From: Thermoplasmata archaeon | Lineage (GTDB): Archaea > Thermoplasmatota > Thermoplasmata > Thermoplasmatales > Thermoplasmataceae | NCBI GenBank assembly: GCA_021846695.1 | Contig: JAJZWN010000055.1 | Span: 1 to 9,205, forward strand | Direction of reading: 5' to 3' | DNA length: 9,205 nt | Shown: piece by piece, positions 1 to 6,610 of the stretch | Numbering within the stretch: position 1 is the first letter of the stretch | Layout: each line of letters opens with the position of its first letter | Notes under the pieces: generated by a model | What the model saw: only the letters and a program-made list of their open reading frames with translations | Database searches by the model: none | Told to the model about the DNA's origin: nothing | Program-made: the position numbers and the translations under genes

Positions 1-73
1 CGCCCCGAACGGGATTTGAACCCGTGTCACAGGCTCGACAGGCCTGTATGATAGGCCGCTACACTATCGGGGC
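1..73 (-). tRNA. tRNA-Asp (anticodon GTC)
   Basis: The minus strand folds into a complete cloverleaf. The acceptor stem GCCCCGA pairs with TCGGGGC, and the discriminator base is G (position 1 of the window). The anticodon stem CAGGC/GCCTG closes the loop CTGTCGA, whose anticodon GTC lies at 37-39. The T-arm is CGGG-TTCAAAT-CCCG. The anticodon and discriminator G73 fit aspartate. No CCA end can be judged, because the gene ends at the window edge. Confidence 0.97.
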
Positions 74-100
74 AACCTTGTATTCCCGTAATTGTATAGT

Positions 101-110
101 TTTATATAAA
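101..110 (-). promoter_or_regulatory. TATA box of tRNA-Asp
   Basis: TTTATATAAA is centred about 32 bp upstream of the first tRNA base on the minus strand. This is the distance expected for an archaeal TBP site that starts transcription a few bases before the mature tRNA. It lies just past the stop codon of the upstream small ORF, so the tRNA probably has its own promoter. Confidence 0.7.
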
Positions 111-116
111 CATTTT

Positions 117-344
117 TTATTTTTTGTAAATTCTGAGGTAAAACCAGAGAAAATACGATACCATGAGAATGCCTGACACAAGTTCCAATACAATCCGGAT
201 GAACAGGGATTTTTGATAAAAGGATGCTATAATGATTGCCGAGTTGATGCCCATGACAGATAATAAAATTATCATAAATTTTTCAGGGGGAATTCGCTTA
301 TTCTGCTTATACAGTTCACGGATATCACTATCAATTGAATCCAT
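117..344 (-). CDS. small two-helix membrane protein, unknown function
   Basis: This is a 75-residue protein with an ATG start. It has a charged N-terminal stretch (residues 1-22, rich in D, E, K and R) and two hydrophobic segments at about 23-43 and 47-70, and it ends in a basic RIYKK tail, so it is probably a small inner-membrane protein. I recognise no family. It lies between tRNA-Asp and hemA, divergent from hemA, and fills the space well, which supports its being real. The overlapping plus-strand ORF (232-426) is probably a shadow: hydrophobic genes read backwards often give hydrophobic frames. The strand choice rests on the ordered layout of the minus-strand protein and is not certain. 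Confidence 0.6.
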   Translation of the reverse strand: MDSIDSDIRELYKQNKRIPPEKFMIILLSVMGINSAIIIASFYQKSLFIRIVLELVSGILMVSYFLWFYLRIYKK

Positions 345-371
345 GCTGTATAATCAGTTTATGTTTATTAC

Positions 372-382
372 GATTTTATATC
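372..382 (-). promoter_or_regulatory. possible TATA box of the small membrane protein gene
   Basis: The minus strand reads GATATAAAATC, with TATAAA centred about 34 bp before the ATG at 344. That would give a leader of only a few bases. No Shine-Dalgarno sequence is seen between the two. The region is AT-rich, so the match could be chance. Confidence 0.35.
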
Positions 383-442
383 TAATGCTAATATTGTTTA
401 TTACTAAACTATTGACTGAAATATAGTTTAATTACCAATTTG

Positions 443-454
443 TTTAAATAATTA
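443..454 (+). promoter_or_regulatory. putative TATA region of hemA
   Basis: TTTAAATA at 443-450 runs into further AT-rich sequence. Its centre is 25-33 bp before the hemA ATG, depending on which 8-mer is used. There is no Shine-Dalgarno sequence before the ATG, which fits a leaderless or nearly leaderless mRNA. Confidence 0.5.
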
Positions 455-478
455 ATTACTATTAATGTATGTTGCCTT

Positions 479-1687
479 ATGGGAGACATCGAATTATTAT
501 CATGGAATTATAAAGATACACCCGATACATTCAGTGAAATTATCAAACATGATTACAGGTATTTTGAATCTATGATGGAATCAAGATCCATAAAAAATTA
601 TGTTATTCTCGTTACGTGCAATAGAATTGAAATATATTTCCGGCCTGAACAGATTTTAATGGGCAGCATTGAAGGATCACTATACCTTGAATATCCCGAA
701 TCGGTAAAACACCTGTTTATGGTAGCTTCAGGCCTTGAATCTATGGCTATTGGCGAAAATGATATTTTGAGGCAGATAAAATCATCCTTTGACATTGCTT
801 CCAAAAGGGGAAAGCTGGACAAATTTTTATCCTATACATTCCGTAAAGCCCTTTCAGTCGGAAAGGATGTCAGGACACTTACGGATATTTCGCATGGAAA
901 AACATCCTTATCATCCATAAGCCTGGATATTATACAAAACCAGTATGGATTAGCCGGAAAAAAATTGTGCATAATAGGAACTGGAAAAATGGCTACTGCA
1001 CTGCTAAATTACCTTGCAGGTTCAAAAACTAATATAACTGTTGCCGGCAGGAGTGTGGAGCATGCAAGGGAACTGGCAATAAAGTATGGGGCTGATTATT
1101 CAGATACCAGCAATATTCCGTCGTTAATAAAATCTAACGAAATAATAATCGCTGCAACATCGTCAAAGAATTATATAATAAGAGCAGAGGATTATTCCGC
1201 TATTAATGAAAATAAAATTATGATTGACCTTTCCAACCCTCCAAATATAGAACAGACAATGAATGAATACATTGCGTTTTATGACCTGGACAGGATATAT
1301 AGTATTTCAAAGGAAACAAGGGAGCATAGAAAGCTTGAAATTACGAAAGCAGAAGAAATAGTTGAGAATGAATTAACACTGTACACATCTAAAATCAATG
1401 AGATGAAGTCTGATGATATTATTGCGGCATTTTACAAGTTTGCCAACCGGATAAAACAGGATGAACTCGAAGAGCTGGCGAAGAAAACAGACATAAAAGA
1501 ATCCCAGATGGAAATCATAGACATAATGATGAATTCATTTACAAAAAAACTCCTTGCACCCTATACAGATTCCATAAAAAATTTTATCAAAAACAATGAA
1601 AACTATTCATATATTCTTGAAGAGTATGATACAATGCTCGGGAATATGATGAAAAAAGGTAAGAAGGCAGAGATCAGTAAAAAGTAG
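479..1687 (+). CDS. hemA: glutamyl-tRNA reductase (HemA)
   Basis: This enzyme reduces the glutamyl group of Glu-tRNA(Glu) to glutamate-1-semialdehyde with NADPH, the first committed step of tetrapyrrole (heme and siroheme) synthesis by the C5 route. At 402 residues it is of normal family length. The N-terminal catalytic domain carries VTCNRIEIY at 45-53, in which Cys47 is the expected thioester nucleophile. The signature HLFMVASGLESMAIGE follows at 78-93. A Rossmann NADPH domain starts near 160 with IIGTGKMATALL (165-176) and continues to DLSNPPNIE (250-258). The helical C-terminal part (about 310-402) matches the dimerisation domain. The ATG at 479 is the first in frame and places the domain correctly. 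No other heme genes are adjacent: the gene is flanked by a divergent small ORF and the convergent thermopsin gene, so it is probably transcribed alone. Confidence 0.97.
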   Translation: MGDIELLSWNYKDTPDTFSEIIKHDYRYFESMMESRSIKNYVILVTCNRIEIYFRPEQILMGSIEGSLYLEYPESVKHLFMVASGLESMAIGENDILRQIKSSFDIASKRGKLDKFLSYTFRKALSVGKDVRTLTDISHGKTSLSSISLDIIQNQYGLAGKKLCIIGTGKMATALLNYLAGSKTNITVAGRSVEHARELAIKYGADYSDTSNIPSLIKSNEIIIAATSSKNYIIRAEDYSAINENKIMIDLSNPPNIEQTMNEYIAFYDLDRIYSISKETREHRKLEITKAEEIVENELTLYTSKINEMKSDDIIAAFYKFANRIKQDELEELAKKTDIKESQMEIIDIMMNSFTKKLLAPYTDSIKNFIKNNENYSYILEEYDTMLGNMMKKGKKAEISKK

Positions 1688-1716
1688 AGTGTATATTGTT
1701 TAAAAAACCAAATTAT

Positions 1717-1739
1717 TTTAAAATAAAAAATTTATTTTT
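1717..1739. terminator. AT-only bidirectional terminator between hemA and thermopsin
   Basis: The sequence AAAATAAA (1720-1727), AAA, TTTATTTT (1731-1738) is an inverted repeat of A and T only. It puts T-rich tracts on both strands just past the two convergent stop codons (1687 and 1743). Archaeal RNA polymerase terminates at T-rich tracts, so this 55-bp gap probably ends both transcripts. The hairpin itself would be weak, and the T tracts matter more. Confidence 0.5.
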
Positions 1740-1742
1740 AGA

Positions 1743-3998
1743 TCAGGCGCCGTGGAAAAATAAACCATGGTAAAGGGGTGCATAATCCCCGCCATATGCT
1801 ATCAACCCGCCATTGTTGTATGGTATTGCTCCATTAAAGTTGTTCCAGTAATTTCCTCCCTGATAGTTTGTGTTTATTATGCTCCCGCTGAGTGCAAAAC
1901 CGTTGACATAGTGTGTTATGTATGCAGGTTGTTTTGTTATATTCCACATGTTGATGTAAACAGCAGGATTTCCGGAATATATAGACGTACTGGGGCTGTA
2001 TGCAGTTATTGCAGTGTCAAAGAAGTTGTTGTATATTGTATCTCCAGAGCTGTATTCGGCTATTCCAAGTGGTGCCCCCCATATATCGGTTATCTGCTCA
2101 AATGTGCTTTTATGTGTTTGTGGTGCGTTTACAAGATAGTTCCCCCATACGGTTACATTGGGGCTTTTGTATATTAACATCCCGCTATCCATTACTTTAA
2201 ACAGGTTGCTGCCCACGAGATCGTTTGTTGAGTTCCAGATAACAAGGTTCGCTACAGGGAATCCTGATACTGCTGAAGCAAAGTATCCACTTATATTATT
2301 TGATTTCCATATGGTTACATTGGAAGCGTTGTATAATTCATAGTTCAGGTAGTTATAGCCAGGAAGACTGTAATCAGATACGTATGATTGATATGTTGGG
2401 TTCGGGCTAGTATACTGTATGTACAGCGAAGGCATATTTTGCATTACAACACTTGCATTGGTGTTATGCAGCAGGACTCCTGCAAACACAGGGAATGCGT
2501 AATCATTGAATTCCTCAAATAAAGAGCTTATTGGCATCACCTGATAGTTGTCCAGTACATAGGGATTTCCAGCAGTTCCGTTTCCGTATAATGATATGTT
2601 TGCAATCTGGGCGTTGTCAAATGCATACAGTGGAGTGTATATGCCCATACTGTAATCACGCATCAAGGAAACATTCTGGCCAGGCATGAAGTATGCATTC
2701 ATATAATTGCTCAGCAATGCCTGTGATGTATACTGCCCGGATGGAAGGGTGAAGCTATATTTACCCGATAGTGAAAGTGGTGCCCACTGTGCATTTGATG
2801 CGTTAAATGTATTACCTTCAGATACAAACATAAATGCGTTTGATGGTGCCACCATGCCACTATAATGCGTCATTGCATTGCTTCCCGATATATTCCACAT
2901 CCCATAGACAAAAGAAGGCCCAGGTGTTAAATATGCTGTGTCATTGGCCCATGAAACTGCTACACCTTCTGAAGTTTCTCCGGTTTCAGAACCAACATCG
3001 TATGCAGATGGTACATTCACATAACCCTTGCTGCCCCTGTACATGAGGTTCATTGTCGCATTGACGTTATATATAGATTGGGTGCTTCCTCCACCTGGAC
3101 CTCCCACCATGATTTCAAAATCATATGGTATAAACCCTGTGGGTGTTATCTGTGTACCGCTTGCAAGGTATTCAGGAGCCTTTGCGGTAAATGTGGAAGG
3201 CTGCCCGTATGTTGAATTAAATATGGCATAATCATATGACCCGGACTGGACATGGTTGCCGCTCATTATGGAATAGTTGAAAAACACTGCGCTATCCCTG
3301 TCTACAACGGTTGAGTTCAGGTATAAATTAAGTGAGAATGGAGTTGTCACATGGATTGTCGGGCCTATGGCATAGTAGAACGTTGGGGCGCAAAGTATTC
3401 CGCCGTATGAGTGAAACACATTGCTGCTAATTGCCACTGCGGGAGATGAGAAATTCCATATATTGGTAAGGAACTGGACTGTCTGTGTTCTCTCCGAATA
3501 GAATGCAACGTTCTGTGTCCAGAAAGTATATGTTGAATTACCGAAAAGTGTAACATTTGTTAGAACTGAATTCAGCTGGAAAGTTTCACTTGTTGGCCCA
3601 TCATTCAGAAGATAAAACTGGCTCATGTTTTTTACTCCTATGGAAGCCATTACACTTGGCGTTGTTAAGTTATAGCCCACAAGTTTTCCAGATACGTTTT
3701 TAGTACCGTAGAACCCTATTCCCATGGGAGCTGGGGCACTGTTATATGATGGTGCAATTACCCCATTATCCCGTGTGATATTATTATAAAATGCTGGTAC
3801 GCTCGCGTATTTTAACGGTATCCCCTTTTCTTCAAGTTTCTTCTCTATGGCAAGCAATCTCGAATCACTATTTTGTTGCGTACTCTGATGAGATACGGCA
3901 GGTGTGGCCGCCGGTGCTGTTGTTCCCTGTGATGTAACAACAGCGAAAGCTAGAGCAACAAATATTATAGCTACCACTATCGCTAATGATTTCTTCAT
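1743..3998 (-). CDS. thermopsin-family secreted acid protease (peptidase A5)
   Basis: This is a large extracellular protein of 751 residues from the ATG. It matches the thermopsin family, pepstatin-insensitive acid proteases of thermoacidophilic archaea. A signal peptide (MKKSLAIVVAIIFVALAFAV) is followed by a low-complexity A/T/P/Q/S stretch and a charged IEKKLEEKGIPLKY segment typical of the propeptide. The thermopsin domain begins with APMGIGFYG near residue 90. Further family hallmarks are the glycine-rich VGGPGGGS (about 298-305) and the W-A-N-D-T-A-Y-L / GPSFVYGMWN region (about 350-370). The C-terminal third has repeated N-x-T-x-W/N-x-L units like a parallel beta-helix and ends with NYQGGNYWNN...GGDYAPL (711-751). 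There are about two dozen N-x-S/T sequons, suggesting heavy N-glycosylation, and only one cysteine. There is no C-terminal membrane anchor, so release from the cell is likely. A TTG six codons upstream extends the frame, but the ATG at 3998 fits the TATA spacing and the signal peptide. Confidence 0.9.
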   Translation of the reverse strand: MKKSLAIVVAIIFVALAFAVVTSQGTTAPAATPAVSHQSTQQNSDSRLLAIEKKLEEKGIPLKYASVPAFYNNITRDNGVIAPSYNSAPAPMGIGFYGTKNVSGKLVGYNLTTPSVMASIGVKNMSQFYLLNDGPTSETFQLNSVLTNVTLFGNSTYTFWTQNVAFYSERTQTVQFLTNIWNFSSPAVAISSNVFHSYGGILCAPTFYYAIGPTIHVTTPFSLNLYLNSTVVDRDSAVFFNYSIMSGNHVQSGSYDYAIFNSTYGQPSTFTAKAPEYLASGTQITPTGFIPYDFEIMVGGPGGGSTQSIYNVNATMNLMYRGSKGYVNVPSAYDVGSETGETSEGVAVSWANDTAYLTPGPSFVYGMWNISGSNAMTHYSGMVAPSNAFMFVSEGNTFNASNAQWAPLSLSGKYSFTLPSGQYTSQALLSNYMNAYFMPGQNVSLMRDYSMGIYTPLYAFDNAQIANISLYGNGTAGNPYVLDNYQVMPISSLFEEFNDYAFPVFAGVLLHNTNASVVMQNMPSLYIQYTSPNPTYQSYVSDYSLPGYNYLNYELYNASNVTIWKSNNISGYFASAVSGFPVANLVIWNSTNDLVGSNLFKVMDSGMLIYKSPNVTVWGNYLVNAPQTHKSTFEQITDIWGAPLGIAEYSSGDTIYNNFFDTAITAYSPSTSIYSGNPAVYINMWNITKQPAYITHYVNGFALSGSIINTNYQGGNYWNNFNGAIPYNNGGLIAYGGDYAPLYHGLFFHGA

Positions 3999-4018
3999 AA
4001 AAATAAAACGTTTCAAAG

Positions 4019-4026
4019 TATAAAAA
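4019..4026 (-). promoter_or_regulatory. TATA box of the thermopsin gene
   Basis: The minus strand reads TTTTTATA, preceded by a purine-rich AAGAAAAA that could act as the BRE. It is centred about 25 bp before the ATG at 3998, the spacing for a leaderless mRNA. This decides for the ATG over the TTG at 4016, which would be only about 6 bp from the box. AAAAATTTTT (4022-4031) is a 10-bp palindrome across the box and may be only AT richness. Confidence 0.65.
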
Positions 4027-4136
4027 TTTTTCTTAATAACTATTTAGGACCATAATCGTCATTATAAAAGTTGAAATACAACCTCAACACCATTGCATAT
4101 TCCTTAATTATTTCTATATTACAGGTATATCATATT

Positions 4137-4481
4137 ATGAACTCGAAACTTGAAGAAGCAATTGCTGGACTGAGATGCGTTAATAAACCGGTTAAGCAGA
4201 TAGCAAAAACACTTGGAGTAAAAAAAGATGCAATTGAAAAAATAATTAAGGATTGGATAATAGATACAGACCCCTACATAAATGGACTTATAGGGGAAAG
4301 AAAAGTAAATAATATACCAGATACTAATGAAATGAAACTTCTCGTTCAAATGGAAACTGGTGATCTACTGAGTGATAAAAGGATTCTGGATTATATTGCA
4401 AAAAAAAGAAATGACCACCATGACAGATTTATGGATTGTATAAGGTATAAAATAAAAATTATGCTTGAAAACAAAAAATAA
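4137..4481 (+). CDS. small HTH-like protein, unknown function
   Basis: This is a 114-residue soluble, charged, lysine-rich protein. Residues 3-40 look like a three-helix helix-turn-helix: SKLEEAIAGLRC, then VKQIAKTLGV, a short turn, and KKDAIEKIIKDW. The phrase 'xxQIAKTLGVxxxAIEKII' resembles DNA-binding HTH units of small archaeal regulators. The C-terminal half (about 60-114) is predicted helical and strongly basic at the end (KIKIMLENKK), and I recognise no domain in it. The ATG at 4137 is preferred: a TTG at 4071 extends the frame by 22 residues, but that stretch would itself carry the only candidate promoter elements. The gene is divergent from thermopsin, with 138 bp between starts, and converges tightly on the transporter gene. 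A local transcription factor is plausible but unproven. Confidence 0.75.
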   Translation: MNSKLEEAIAGLRCVNKPVKQIAKTLGVKKDAIEKIIKDWIIDTDPYINGLIGERKVNNIPDTNEMKLLVQMETGDLLSDKRILDYIAKKRNDHHDRFMDCIRYKIKIMLENKK

Positions 4482-4493
4482 AAAATAATAAAA
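4466..4493 (-). terminator. T-rich terminator of the transporter operon
   Basis: Read on the minus strand just past the permease stop codon, this stretch is a series of T runs (TTTTTATTATTTTTTATTTTTTGTTTTC-like). That is a good archaeal terminator. It overlaps the end of the convergent HTH gene, and only 13 bp separate the two stop codons. Confidence 0.5.
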
Positions 4494-4494
4494 A

Positions 4495-6012
4495 TTATCC
4501 TACTTCTTCCATATTCTCTATATCTTCAAACTCCGAGTTGTCTATTATTCCCTCATCCTTCACTTTATTCATTCCTTTCATAATTGCCATTCCTATGCCA
4601 ACAACTATAAGATTCAGTAGCAGTGCAAATACGCCTATATAGACAAAATGTAAGCCTGCATATAAGGACGCTTTGAAGTCAAGCTGTGCCAGCATAACTA
4701 TTGTAGTTGTCAATCCCACAGCCCAACCTGCTGCTACCGGATATTTATTAAGTTTTCTTGTGAAGAGCGCCAGATATACAGCCGGAAGTGTTTGCATTAT
4801 GAAAGCTCCTCCAATTGTCTGCAGATATACTATTTCCCCTGATGCTGCAGGTACAAGCGAGAATGCAAGGGCAGCTAGAATTACTACAATAACAAGTACC
4901 CTTGATAGGTTTGTCTGGGTTCTTTCAGATGCTTTCGGATTTATGTATTCCAGATAAACATTCCTGGTAAGCAGATTGGCAGAAGCAAGAGCCATTATAG
5001 ATGCAGGAACAATGCTTCCTACTACAACTGCAGCAAAAGCAAAAGCTGTAAAGGAAGCAGGGAATAGAGCGAGTACCAGTCTTGGCAGGGCTTCACTGCT
5101 TACGGTGAGATGTCCATTGAAATAGACCACTGCCATTATTCCTACTATAGCTACGAACATAAGCAGTACGTTGTAAAGTGGCAGTAATGAGGCGTTTCTC
5201 CTTATGGTTTTCGAATCTTTAGCCCCCAATGTTCCGGTAATTGCGTGTGGGTAAAGGAATAATGCCAGGGCAGAACCCAGGGCAAGTGTGGTATAGCCCA
5301 CATCTATAACGGGAGATATATTTACGTAAGTCGGGCTTAATACGGCTGCTTTCCCGAATATTGCGCCAAATCCTCCTAGTTTTATGGGTATGTATATTAT
5401 AATTACTATAACTGCTACCCATATAATAGCATCCTTCAATATTGATGTAAGTGCAGGGCCTCTTAACCCGCTTACAAATGTAAATCCTGCCACAAGAATG
5501 AAAGCAATTATAAGGCTTACTGTTATAGGAAGTGACAGTGAGGAAAGTACATACTTAATTCCTGTGATTTGCAGTGCTATATATGGCAGTTCTGCAAGGA
5601 CTCCTGTAAGCGCTATGAGCATTGCCAGTGACCTTGATGAGAATCTGTCTTTCACAAAATCAGAAGCTGTAATATATCCACGCCTCTTTGAGACATTCCA
5701 TAATTTGGGCATTGTTCCATATACGATTGGATATATCATCACACCGTATGCTATGGCGAACATTGCGAAAGCTCCTCCACTAATACCGGATGTTGCTGCT
5801 GCGCCAGGAACTGCTATTAATGTATATGCTGTGTATAGGTCACCACCCAGCAGGAACCACATTACCACAGTTCCAAATCTTCTTCCTCCAAGGCTCCATT
5901 CTCCCTTAGCATCCATATCTGCCGGTTTCCTCCAGAAATATGCCATGTACCCGGCAAATAGCACTATTATTATAATAGCAAAGAATAAAGCAAGGTCAAG
6001 ATCTGTAAACAT
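4495..6012 (-). CDS. sodium:solute symporter family permease, MctP-like
   Basis: This is a 505-residue polytopic membrane protein with about 13 hydrophobic segments and an acidic C-terminal tail. It belongs to the solute:sodium symporter (SSS) family. Family motifs, in order, are WSLGGRRFG (39-47) followed by WFLLGGDLYTAYT (52-64), GYITASDFVKDRFSSRSLA (111-129), LPYIALQITGI (141-151), VSGLRGPALTSILKDAIIW (179-197) and FLYPHAITGT (251-260) followed by IRRN. These resemble monocarboxylate/pyruvate-type permeases (MctP) more than proline or glucose carriers. Substrate and coupling ion (Na+ or H+) cannot be told from sequence. It is the second gene of an operon, overlapping the upstream DUF3311 gene by 1 nt (TGATG), which fits translational coupling. 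Its partner gene supports the organic-acid uptake guess. Confidence 0.92.
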   Translation of the reverse strand: MFTDLDLALFFAIIIIVLFAGYMAYFWRKPADMDAKGEWSLGGRRFGTVVMWFLLGGDLYTAYTLIAVPGAAATSGISGGAFAMFAIAYGVMIYPIVYGTMPKLWNVSKRRGYITASDFVKDRFSSRSLAMLIALTGVLAELPYIALQITGIKYVLSSLSLPITVSLIIAFILVAGFTFVSGLRGPALTSILKDAIIWVAVIVIIIYIPIKLGGFGAIFGKAAVLSPTYVNISPVIDVGYTTLALGSALALFLYPHAITGTLGAKDSKTIRRNASLLPLYNVLLMFVAIVGIMAVVYFNGHLTVSSEALPRLVLALFPASFTAFAFAAVVVGSIVPASIMALASANLLTRNVYLEYINPKASERTQTNLSRVLVIVVILAALAFSLVPAASGEIVYLQTIGGAFIMQTLPAVYLALFTRKLNKYPVAAGWAVGLTTTIVMLAQLDFKASLYAGLHFVYIGVFALLLNLIVVGIGMAIMKGMNKVKDEGIIDNSEFEDIENMEEVG

Positions 6013-6221
6013 CAGTGCACCACCTTCCTTTTCTTCTCACTGTTCTCTATAAAATAAACAGTTGACGTCAGGGCTGCTGCTATGAATATCCATACAAGTT
6101 GATACCAGTAAAAGAATGGTATCCCACCAAGCTCCGGTTTGACCCTTGTATATATAGTTACTCCGGCTACCATAAAAATATATGGTAAAGCCAATAGTAT
6201 AAACTTCAATATCGGATTCAT
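6012..6221 (-). CDS. DUF3311-like small membrane protein
   Basis: This 69-residue protein has two membrane segments (about 5-23 and 38-57) and a basic tail (SEKKRKVVH). The loop YTRVKPELGGIPFFYWYQLVW, split here at residues 24-33 and 34-44, matches the conserved core of DUF3311 proteins (N-P-x-L-x-G-x-P-F-F-Y-W-Y-Q-L-x-W type). DUF3311 genes commonly sit directly before SSS-family permeases, as here, so this is probably an accessory subunit or assembly partner of the permease. How it acts is not known to me. The ATG at 6221 lies 26 bp after a strong TATA box. A second minus-strand frame (6037-6240) over the same bases lacks family similarity and is a shadow. Confidence 0.88.
   Translation of the reverse strand: MNPILKFILLALPYIFMVAGVTIYTRVKPELGGIPFFYWYQLVWIFIAAALTSTVYFIENSEKKRKVVH
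6021..6025 (-). promoter_or_regulatory. Shine-Dalgarno site of the permease gene
   Basis: The minus strand reads AAGGTGGTG. AGGTG lies 8 nt before the permease ATG and can pair with the archaeal 16S 3' end (CACCUCC). It sits inside the end of the DUF3311 gene. The first gene of this operon appears leaderless and has no such site, so the SD marks the internal start. Confidence 0.65.
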
Positions 6222-6243
6222 TAAAAGGTTTACTGTTCAATAA

Positions 6244-6251
6244 TATATAAA
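6244..6251 (-). promoter_or_regulatory. TATA box of the DUF3311-permease operon
   Basis: The minus strand reads TTTATATA, centred 26 bp before the ATG at 6221. This is the textbook spacing for a leaderless archaeal mRNA, so transcription and translation probably begin at the same base. Confidence 0.7.
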
Positions 6252-6269
6252 TATTTCTATTAATACATC

Positions 6270-6283
6270 AATAAAGCTTTATT
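6270..6283. promoter_or_regulatory. 14-bp perfect palindrome, possible operator
   Basis: AATAAAGCTTTATT is a perfect inverted repeat. It lies about 19 bp upstream of the TATA box of the transporter operon, just beyond where the BRE would be. That position suits an activator or other dimeric regulator. The setting is very AT-rich, but the central GC pair makes it slightly less likely to be chance than a pure A/T palindrome. Confidence 0.3.
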
Positions 6284-6580
6284 TATCAAATAATAAAAAT
6301 TATGTATTTTTTTTATAATATTTAAGATATTATATTTATTGCTATTAAATTTATATAATATTAAAAAAATAACTACAAAAATATTATTAAATAGTGAAAT
6401 TATCAAAATATTAATAATTTTCTAGATAAGTGGTAGCATTAACCACGGGAAGTATATTTATTGCTTTATTTCATTTTTGCAAATTACATTCCAGAATATA
6501 GTTAACGGCAATATAGCATTGAAATAGAAATATGGAAAGACTATGTTCTCTGAAATATAATTTAAAAACTGGAAGTAAAT

Positions 6581-6588
6581 ATTTATTT
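6581..6588 (+). promoter_or_regulatory. TATA box of the nadE-antiporter operon
   Basis: ATTTATTT is centred about 26 bp before the GTG at 6611, the spacing for a leaderless mRNA. The ATG two bases earlier (6609) is followed at once by TGA and cannot be the start, so promoter position and frame together support the GTG. Confidence 0.6.
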
Positions 6589-6610
6589 AACTCTATTTTA
6601 TTATCATAAT

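Larger units (their letters stand above)
6222..6610. other. AT-rich divergent intergenic region
   Basis: This stretch of nearly 390 bp separates the divergent transporter and nadE operons. It holds the two TATA boxes near its ends, a 14-bp palindrome (6270-6283) and a small hairpin, GTGGT-7 nt-ACCAC (6430-6446). The stretch 6285-6420 is almost entirely A and T. The only short ATG frame seen (6532-6609, 25 codons) has no supporting features and I do not call it. No RNA gene is recognisable. Confidence 0.6.

Noticed and set aside
232..426. 64-codon hydrophobic frame on the plus strand before hemA
   Set aside because: It overlaps the small minus-strand membrane protein gene. It lacks a clear promoter or charged ends and looks like the reverse image of a hydrophobic gene, though this is less certain than the other shadows.
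1767..2177. Open 136-codon frame on the plus strand
   Set aside because: It is antisense to the thermopsin C-terminus, cysteine- and tyrosine-rich with no family likeness. The thermopsin reading is well supported.
3999..4016. TTG start extending the thermopsin signal peptide by six codons
   Set aside because: It lies too close to the TATA box at 4019-4026 to be on the transcript. The ATG at 3998 has ideal spacing.
4071..4136. TTG start extending the HTH gene by 22 codons
   Set aside because: TTG is a rare start, the added residues are unlike the rest of the protein, and the ATG at 4137 begins directly at the predicted first helix.
5384..6052. Open 222-codon frame on the plus strand
   Set aside because: It lies wholly opposite the SSS permease and the end of the DUF3311 gene, both with clear family motifs. 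Its translation has no recognisable domain, so it is an antisense shadow.
6532..6609. 25-codon ATG frame before nadE
   Set aside because: It has no ribosome site, and its end contains the nadE TATA box. Such short frames are expected by chance.
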